Shown: piece after piece, positions 7,349-11,325 of the stretch | Position numbering within the stretch: the stretch's first letter is position 1 | How the letters are laid out: every line of letters starts with the position of its first letter | Assembly: GCA_964349515.1 (NCBI GenBank) | Contig: CAYGHG010000085.1 | Location: 1 to 11,325 of the forward strand | Source: CAYGHG01 sp964349515 | GTDB taxonomy: Bacteria > Oederibacteriota > PGYV01 > CAYGHG01 | Direction: 5' to 3' | DNA: 11,325 nucleotides | Translations under genes and position numbers: made by a program | The notes under the pieces: generated by a model | The model's database searches: none | Told to the model about the DNA's origin: nothing | What the model saw: only the letters and a program-made list of their open reading frames with translations

Positions 7349-7992
7349 TTCAGCGTCGGAGTAAACCAGTTAACCCCGCCTTTTAAATTAAGGACATAAT
7401 CTTTTATCATTTTGTACCCTTCGGGGTTTGACGCAAAATCAACCTCGTCTGTATTAATAATTGCCAGCGTCGCGCCGCCTGTATAGTGCGTAAAAAAGTG
7501 GTTGTAAGCCTGGCATAGGTTGTGTATGTAATCCTTATGTATGTGCTTTTCAAAAACCCGGCCCCTCTTTTTTATCCTTTCAAAAATAGTCTCCACGCTT
7601 GCCTGCAAATAGATAATCAGGTCCGGCCGTTTTATGGACTGTTCATTTACCACTACGGGGTAAATTTTTTCATAAAGCCCGAGCTCGTTTTCATCAAGAG
7701 TGATGTATGCAAAAATCCTGTCCTTTTCCACGATATAATCGGAAACAACTTTCTGCTGAAAAAGCTCAATCTGCCCCAGCGGTTCAAGCTGTTTAGCGCG
7801 GCTTAACAGGAAAAATAACTGGGCAGGAAAAGCGTAAGAACGCATATCTTTATAGAATTTCTCAAGAAAAGGGTTGTTTTCGACCTCTTCAAGGACGAGT
7901 TTGGCAGAGAGGTCTTTGCTTAGTTTTTCGGCAAATGTAGTCTTGCCGACGCCGATAACCCCTTCCACCGCTATATATCCAAAATCCGCCAT
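7345..7992 (-). CDS. Deoxynucleoside kinase (dAdo/dCyd/dGuo kinase family)
   Basis: This 215-residue P-loop enzyme should transfer phosphate from ATP to a deoxynucleoside, salvaging DNA precursors. The P-loop is GVIGVGKTT (11-19). The expected catalytic Glu lies in LEEVENNPFLEKFY (34-47, probably E35). The DR pair of the DRS-type motif is D91-R92 (EKDRIFA), and the Arg-rich lid is RIKKRGR (139-145). The sequence looks like the bacterial dNK family rather than thymidylate kinase. Base preference (A, C or G) cannot be read. It starts immediately after the folK stop with GGAG 9-10 nt upstream and overlaps panB by 4 nt. The folK-dNK pairing recurs in bacteria, and I recall the two being fused in Bacteroidetes, so the association is a known one without a clear explanation. 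Confidence 0.88.
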   Translation of the reverse strand: MADFGYIAVEGVIGVGKTTFAEKLSKDLSAKLVLEEVENNPFLEKFYKDMRSYAFPAQLFFLLSRAKQLEPLGQIELFQQKVVSDYIVEKDRIFAYITLDENELGLYEKIYPVVVNEQSIKRPDLIIYLQASVETIFERIKKRGRVFEKHIHKDYIHNLCQAYNHFFTHYTGGATLAIINTDEVDFASNPEGYKMIKDYVLNLKGGVNWFTPTLK

Positions 7993-8484
7993 TTATCTGT
8001 TCTCCAGTTTTTTGACATATCCCGACGCTTTGCAGGCTTTCAGCGACTCCGCAATGGTCATCCCGCTTTCGGGATCGGTAAAATCAGGCGCTATATCTGA
8101 CAGGGGGGCCAGAACAAACCTCCTGCCCCTGATTTGAGGGTGCGGAACGGTAAGAACGCCGCTTTTGAGTATTATATTATCATAATATAATAAGTCAATA
8201 TCTATAATTCTGGGGGTGTATCTCGGCGCCTCCATATCCCTGCCAAGCTTCTTTTCAGCCTCTTTTAGCGCCTTTAGGCACTCTTCAGGCGCCAAATCCG
8301 TATGAGCAGAGGCGCAGGAGTTATAAAAAACAGGCTGTCCGGGGTTGTGCAGGGGCTCAGTTTCATACAACGGGGAGACAGTTTCTGTTATTATCCCCTT
8401 TTCACGTATAAGGCTGACAGCCCTTTCTATATTTAACTGTCTGTCGCCGAGATTGCTTCCAAAAGAGAGATATACAAGCGCCAT
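7993..8484 (-). CDS. folK: 2-amino-4-hydroxy-6-hydroxymethyldihydropteridine pyrophosphokinase (HPPK)
   Basis: FolK transfers pyrophosphate from ATP to 6-hydroxymethyl-dihydropterin, a late step before dihydropteroate in folate synthesis. At 163 residues it is the usual single-domain size. Motifs in order: SFGSNLGDR (7-15), YETEP (40-44), FYN (53-55), the metal site PRIIDIDLLYY (91-101, with D95 and D97) and VPHPQIRGRRFVLAPL (113-128). All the residues expected for ATP and pterin binding are present. The start shares one base with the dapL stop (TAATG at 8482-8486) and has no convincing ribosome binding site, so it is likely translated by coupling. No other folate gene (folB, folE or folP) is in the window. 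Confidence 0.96.
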   Translation of the reverse strand: MALVYLSFGSNLGDRQLNIERAVSLIREKGIITETVSPLYETEPLHNPGQPVFYNSCASAHTDLAPEECLKALKEAEKKLGRDMEAPRYTPRIIDIDLLYYDNIILKSGVLTVPHPQIRGRRFVLAPLSDIAPDFTDPESGMTIAESLKACKASGYVKKLENR

Positions 8485-9638
8485 TAAAGTTTTATCTTTT
8501 TAAACCTTTCAAGGGCTTCAGCTATTTTATCCTCTTCCACTGTCAGGGCTATCCTGAAATAGCCGTCCCCCGAAGGGCCAAACCCGATGCCCGGCGTTAC
8601 TACTATATCAGCCTCATCCAGCGCCTTTGTGACAAACTCCATTGATTTATAGCCTTTAGGCACTTTTACCCAGAGGTAAAGCGTAGCCTGCGGCATCAGC
8701 GCATCATACCCGAGCTTGGTCAGTCCGTCATAAAACAGCCCTGCCCTTCTCTTATAGAGCTGCCGTATCTCTTCCGCCTCTTTGTCGCAGTTGAGAAGCG
8801 TCTTTGCAGATGCCTCCTGCAGGGCGCAGACTGTGCCTGAGTCCATGGATTCTTTGACGGTACCGAGCCCGTCTATGAACTTTGCCCCGCCTGCCGCAAA
8901 AGCCACCCTCCAGCCGGTCATATTGTATGTCTTTGACATTGAGTAGAACTCAATAACCCGCTCTTTTGCCCCCGGTATTTCAAGCATGGATACCGGCGCC
9001 TCGCCGAAATACACTTCAGAATAGGGCGCGTCCTGGGCAATAATAAAATCATATTTTTCCGCGTATGAAACAACCTTTTTATAAAAATCAAGGCCTGCCA
9101 TGGCAGAGGTCGGGTTGTTGGGATAGTTGAGCCACATTAACTTTGCTCTTTTGTAAATATCTTCAGGGATTGCATCAAGATCGGGCAGAAATCCGTTTTC
9201 AGCCGTGAGAGGCATGAAGTAGTTTTCCCCGCCCGCCATCAGCGTGCCCGCTATGTAGCCCGGATATCCCGGGTCGGGAACCAAAACCACATCCCCCGGA
9301 TTTACAAAAGCAAGAGGCAGGTGCGTTATTCCGTCTTTCGCGCCTATTAGTGACATGACTTCGTTATCAGCGAGTTTTACCCCGAATCGCCGCTCCATCC
9401 AGGTTACCATAGCTTCTTTGAAAGCCCTGCTGCCGCGTCCGATAGGGTATTGGTGGTTTGACGCCTTGTAAATTTCCTCTTTTATGTAGTCAAGTATCCT
9501 CGGAGGAGTGGGCCTGTCCGGGTCTCCTATTCCTAAGTTTAATATTTTTCTTCCCTGTGCTATGGCTGCTTTTTTCTTTTTGTCAATCTCCACAAATACA
9601 TACGGCGGGAGAGCTTTTACCCTGTTTGAAAATTCCAT
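8484..9638 (-). CDS. dapL: LL-diaminopimelate aminotransferase
   Basis: DapL converts tetrahydrodipicolinate directly to LL-diaminopimelate with glutamate as amino donor, bypassing the acylated dapD/dapC/dapE route. The 384 residues form a class I/II PLP aminotransferase: the PLP lysine is K236 in SMSKTYNMTGWR (233-244), with NYPNNPT (171-177), D203 and Y206 (QDAPYSEVYF) and the carboxylate-binding R362 (FRIAL). LGIGDPDRPTP (35-45) and YPIGRGS (64-70) are typical of DapL. The length and overall look suggest the shorter DapL2-type class. The start is set by AGGAGGT (9644-9650) 5 nt upstream. Location in one run with dapB supports the DapL call over a general aspartate aminotransferase, which remains the alternative. 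Confidence 0.9.
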   Translation of the reverse strand: MEFSNRVKALPPYVFVEIDKKKKAAIAQGRKILNLGIGDPDRPTPPRILDYIKEEIYKASNHQYPIGRGSRAFKEAMVTWMERRFGVKLADNEVMSLIGAKDGITHLPLAFVNPGDVVLVPDPGYPGYIAGTLMAGGENYFMPLTAENGFLPDLDAIPEDIYKRAKLMWLNYPNNPTSAMAGLDFYKKVVSYAEKYDFIIAQDAPYSEVYFGEAPVSMLEIPGAKERVIEFYSMSKTYNMTGWRVAFAAGGAKFIDGLGTVKESMDSGTVCALQEASAKTLLNCDKEAEEIRQLYKRRAGLFYDGLTKLGYDALMPQATLYLWVKVPKGYKSMEFVTKALDEADIVVTPGIGFGPSGDGYFRIALTVEEDKIAEALERFKKIKL

Positions 9639-9658
9639 GTTTTACCTCCTGTTTTTGA

Positions 9659-9693
9659 ATACAGTCTATAGTTTATAGTTTAGAGTCTACAGT
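9659..9693. repeat. Degenerate 7-bp tandem repeat, five copies
   Basis: On the + strand five consecutive heptamers fit the pattern NTAYAGT or close to it: ATACAGT, CTATAGT, TTATAGT, TTAGAGT, CTACAGT. The phase is kept without insertions. Base changes are mostly transitions at positions 1 and 4, so each unit keeps a TA start and AGT end. It lies upstream of dapL, between it and the FAH-family gene. Confidence 0.8.
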
Positions 9694-9695
9694 TC

Positions 9696-9730
9696 GAACC
9701 TTTACACCTTCGCACTTTGAACCTTTACAC
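9696..9730. repeat. Direct repeat of a 12-mer
   Basis: GAACCTTTACAC occurs at 9696-9707 and again at 9719-9730, 23 nt apart start to start, with no mismatch. It directly adjoins the heptamer array. The intervening 11 bases (CTTCGCACTTT) partly resemble a degraded copy. Confidence 0.8.
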
Positions 9731-9736
9731 TATTGT

Positions 9737-10498
9737 TTAGATGACTTTATTTGTAAGCCTTCCTATTCCCTCTATCTCCACTTCAACAACATCGCCCCTC
9801 TTCATCGGGCCTATTCCCGACGGCGTGCCCGTGGTGATGATGTCGCCCCTGTACAACGTCATTATCTTTGATATGTAACTTACAAGTTTTTTTGTCTTGA
9901 AAATAAAATTTGAAGTATTTGAATCCTGTTTCAGTTCTCCGTTCAGGTAAAGCCTGATAGCCGCCTTATCCGGGTTAATATCAGTGGTAAAGTACGGGCC
10001 GGCAGGCCCAAATGTATCAAAACACTTTGCCCTTGACCACTGTCCGTCTTTTGCCTGCAGGTCCCTCGCGGTTACGTCGTTAAAACAGGTATACCCGAGT
10101 ATGCTCTGCTGTACTTCATCCTCAGAAATGTTTTTAATATCGTGTTTAATGATTATGGCCAGCTCAGCCTCATAATCCACCTGCCCGGCCATTTCAGGAT
10201 AAATAATACTGTCCATATGCCCGACAAGTGTGTTTGAGGTTTTTATGAATATGAGCGGGTCTTTCGGCTGCTTCATTTCCATCTCTTTTGCGTGATCCTT
10301 GTAGTTTAAACCCACCGCCACAATCTTTGTGGGGTTTGACGGAGGCAGTATTTTGACCGAGCCGTTAATTACTACCCTGTCCGTTAGTTTGTACTGGGTC
10401 GCTACATCCCCCTCTATTTCTATGAAATTATTGTCGTTATTGACAAAGCCGTATGCAGGTTTTTCTTCGGCATTTAGAAATCTGACAAATTTCGCCAT
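9737..10498 (-). CDS. Fumarylacetoacetate hydrolase (FAH) family protein
   Basis: This 253-residue protein has the FAH C-terminal fold after a short N-terminal domain (about 1-50). Family motifs include VGLNYKDHAKEM (62-73, H69), the metal ligands E110 and E112 in DYEAEL with D141 in NDVTARD, GPAGPYF (164-170) and TGTPSGIG (223-230). All metal-binding residues are kept, so it should be active. Members act as acylpyruvate hydrolases, oxaloacetate decarboxylases, oxaloacetate keto-enol tautomerases, or on aromatic ring-cleavage products; sequence alone does not choose. No aromatic degradation genes are nearby, and the lysine and aspartate context favours a role with oxaloacetate or a related 2-oxoacid (inference). 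It follows dapB by 14 nt and lacks an obvious Shine-Dalgarno sequence. Confidence 0.85.
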   Translation of the reverse strand: MAKFVRFLNAEEKPAYGFVNNDNNFIEIEGDVATQYKLTDRVVINGSVKILPPSNPTKIVAVGLNYKDHAKEMEMKQPKDPLIFIKTSNTLVGHMDSIIYPEMAGQVDYEAELAIIIKHDIKNISEDEVQQSILGYTCFNDVTARDLQAKDGQWSRAKCFDTFGPAGPYFTTDINPDKAAIRLYLNGELKQDSNTSNFIFKTKKLVSYISKIMTLYRGDIITTGTPSGIGPMKRGDVVEVEIEGIGRLTNKVI

Positions 10499-10512
10499 AA
10501 GCAGCGGTTTTA

Positions 10513-11289
10513 TTACAGCCCGAGTACGTCGGACATGGAGTATAATCCCGGCTTTTTACCCGCGATAAAAAGCGCGGCCCTGACAGCTCCCGCGGCAAAG
10601 GTCTCGCGGGAAAAAGCAGTATGCTTGATTTCAAGCTTGTCGCCGTCGCTCATATAATATACGGTATGCTCCCCTACCACTCCTCCGCCGCGCACGGCAA
10701 AAACTCCGAGCTCGTCGCGGTTTCTCGTATTATCGCGGCCTTCCCTGCCGAAGACCGCGTTTTTGGAGTAATCAAGGCCTTTTTCTTTGAGAATAACCTC
10801 CGCGGTAGTAACCGCAGTCCCTGAGGGTGCGTCCTTTTTCATCCTGTGATGTGATTCAACTATGTCAATGTCATAGCCCTCTTTCATAATCTTCGTAGCG
10901 TCCTTGAGAAGCTTCCACATTACGTTTACGCCTATGCTGTAATTGGATGAAAGCACAACAGGTATTTTTTCAGAGGCTTTTTTTATGACGTTCAGTTCGG
11001 TTTCAGTAAGGCCTGTCGTCCCTATCACAGCGGCTTTTGAGCTGTCCGCAAGTTTCTGAATGTTTGCAACAGTAGCCGCAGGCAAGGTAAAATCAATAAA
11101 TACATCGGCAAGCCCCGCTACAGCGCCAATATCATCAGATACGGTTACACCGGCCACCAATGTCCCGGCGGCAGGGCTCCCTTTTATCTCCGTAAGCGCG
11201 GTTAACCGCGCCTCTTTTTCCCTCTGCACAGCATCAATAAGCATTCTGCCCATCCTTCCGGCAGCGCCTGTTATCCCAATTTTTACCAT
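10513..11289 (-). CDS. dapB: 4-hydroxy-tetrahydrodipicolinate reductase
   Basis: DapB reduces hydroxy-tetrahydrodipicolinate with NAD(P)H to tetrahydrodipicolinate, the substrate of DapL. I choose the second of two adjacent ATGs (11289, 258 aa): GGAGGT (11294-11299) is 4 nt from it but only 1 nt from the ATG at 11292, and the resulting MVKIGITGAAGRMG is the classic DapB start. Motifs are GAAGRMG (8-14), GTTG (90-93), SSNYSIGVN (114-122), the catalytic block ESHHRMKKDAPSGTA (145-159, with H147 as acid and K151 for substrate), VRGGGVVGEHTV (199-210) and PGLY (247-250). It is complete. dapA may lie just upstream, outside the window. Confidence 0.96.
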   Translation of the reverse strand: MVKIGITGAAGRMGRMLIDAVQREKEARLTALTEIKGSPAAGTLVAGVTVSDDIGAVAGLADVFIDFTLPAATVANIQKLADSSKAAVIGTTGLTETELNVIKKASEKIPVVLSSNYSIGVNVMWKLLKDATKIMKEGYDIDIVESHHRMKKDAPSGTAVTTAEVILKEKGLDYSKNAVFGREGRDNTRNRDELGVFAVRGGGVVGEHTVYYMSDGDKLEIKHTAFSRETFAAGAVRAALFIAGKKPGLYSMSDVLGL

Positions 11290-11293
11290 CATT

Positions 11294-11299
11294 ACCTCC
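11294..11299 (-). promoter_or_regulatory. Ribosome binding site deciding the dapB start
   Basis: GGAGGT on the minus strand precedes a double ATG. Its distance of 4 nt fits the second ATG (11289) much better than the first (11292, 1 nt). Confidence 0.7.
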
Positions 11300-11325
11300 G
11301 TTGAATAAAGTACAGTTTACAACTT

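Larger units (their letters stand above)
9639..9736 (-). promoter_or_regulatory. Intergenic leader of dapL with strong ribosome binding site
   Basis: This is the only gap approaching 100 nt in the metabolic run. Besides the perfect AGGAGGT at 9650-9644 it holds a 7-bp repeat array and a duplicated 12-mer. AT-rich segments such as TATAAA occur but I see no matching -35 box at a proper distance, so an internal promoter is possible but not supported. No intrinsic terminator for the upstream genes is visible. Confidence 0.5.

Noticed and set aside
8484..9638. Aspartate aminotransferase (aspC) instead of dapL
   Set aside because: The fold family is the same, but the IGDPDRPTP region, the SMSKTYNMTGWR lysine motif and co-location with dapB favour LL-DAP aminotransferase; some uncertainty is kept in the confidence.
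9659..9730. CRISPR array or transposon end
   Set aside because: The units are 7 and 12 bp, without spacers of constant length, and no terminal inverted repeats or transposase gene are near.
9639..9736. Riboswitch (for example lysine-responsive) upstream of dapL
   Set aside because: At 97 nt the gap is much shorter than a lysine riboswitch, it is filled with simple repeats, and no paired helices with an expression platform are seen.

Overview
All thirteen protein-coding genes in this window lie on the minus strand, so transcription runs from high to low coordinates. No RNA genes, insertion sequences, CRISPR arrays or + strand genes are supported. The base composition is moderate. The organism is a bacterium that makes peptidoglycan-type diaminopimelate by the one-step LL-DAP aminotransferase route (DapL), has its own pantothenate and folate genes, and carries a sensor kinase with an extracytoplasmic sensor domain and a possible lipoprotein. 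This fits a Gram-negative-like bacterium such as a Desulfobacterota-type lineage or a little-studied candidate phylum, but the phylum cannot be fixed from sequence reading alone.

Region 1 (11289 down to 2406) is a nearly continuous run of ten genes: dapB, a fumarylacetoacetate-hydrolase-family gene, dapL, folK, a deoxynucleoside kinase, panB, panC, panD, nadX (aspartate dehydrogenase) and a hybrid Cache-PAS histidine kinase. From dapL to nadX the genes overlap by up to 4 nt or are separated by no more than about 10 nt. The kinase follows nadX after 23 nt. The only sizeable gap (97 nt, 9639-9736) contains short degenerate repeats and a strong ribosome binding site for dapL. Metabolically the run centres on aspartate and oxaloacetate. 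NadX interconverts oxaloacetate and aspartate, PanD turns aspartate into beta-alanine, PanB and PanC complete pantothenate, and DapB/DapL draw on aspartate semialdehyde for lysine and cell wall. The FAH-family protein may act on oxaloacetate or acylpyruvates, and the kinase's sensor domain resembles that of C4-dicarboxylate sensors. The common oxaloacetate theme is an inference.

Region 2 (2381 down to 107) is a separate three-gene unit: an ABC ATPase, an ABC-2-type permease and a TPR-like protein with a lipobox-like N terminus. It starts from a near-consensus promoter whose predicted start point falls on, or one base from, the A of the ATPase ATG. The ATPase has no Shine-Dalgarno sequence, so a leaderless mRNA is likely. 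The ATPase-permease junction is an ATGA overlap, and the ribosome binding site of the third gene lies inside the end of the permease gene.

The window is mostly metabolic housekeeping. The parts most worth a second look are the leaderless ABC-TPR module, the orphan dicarboxylate-type kinase at the end of a vitamin operon, the aspartate dehydrogenase placed directly after panD, and the 7-bp repeat array upstream of dapL, which partly recurs at the window edge upstream of dapB.
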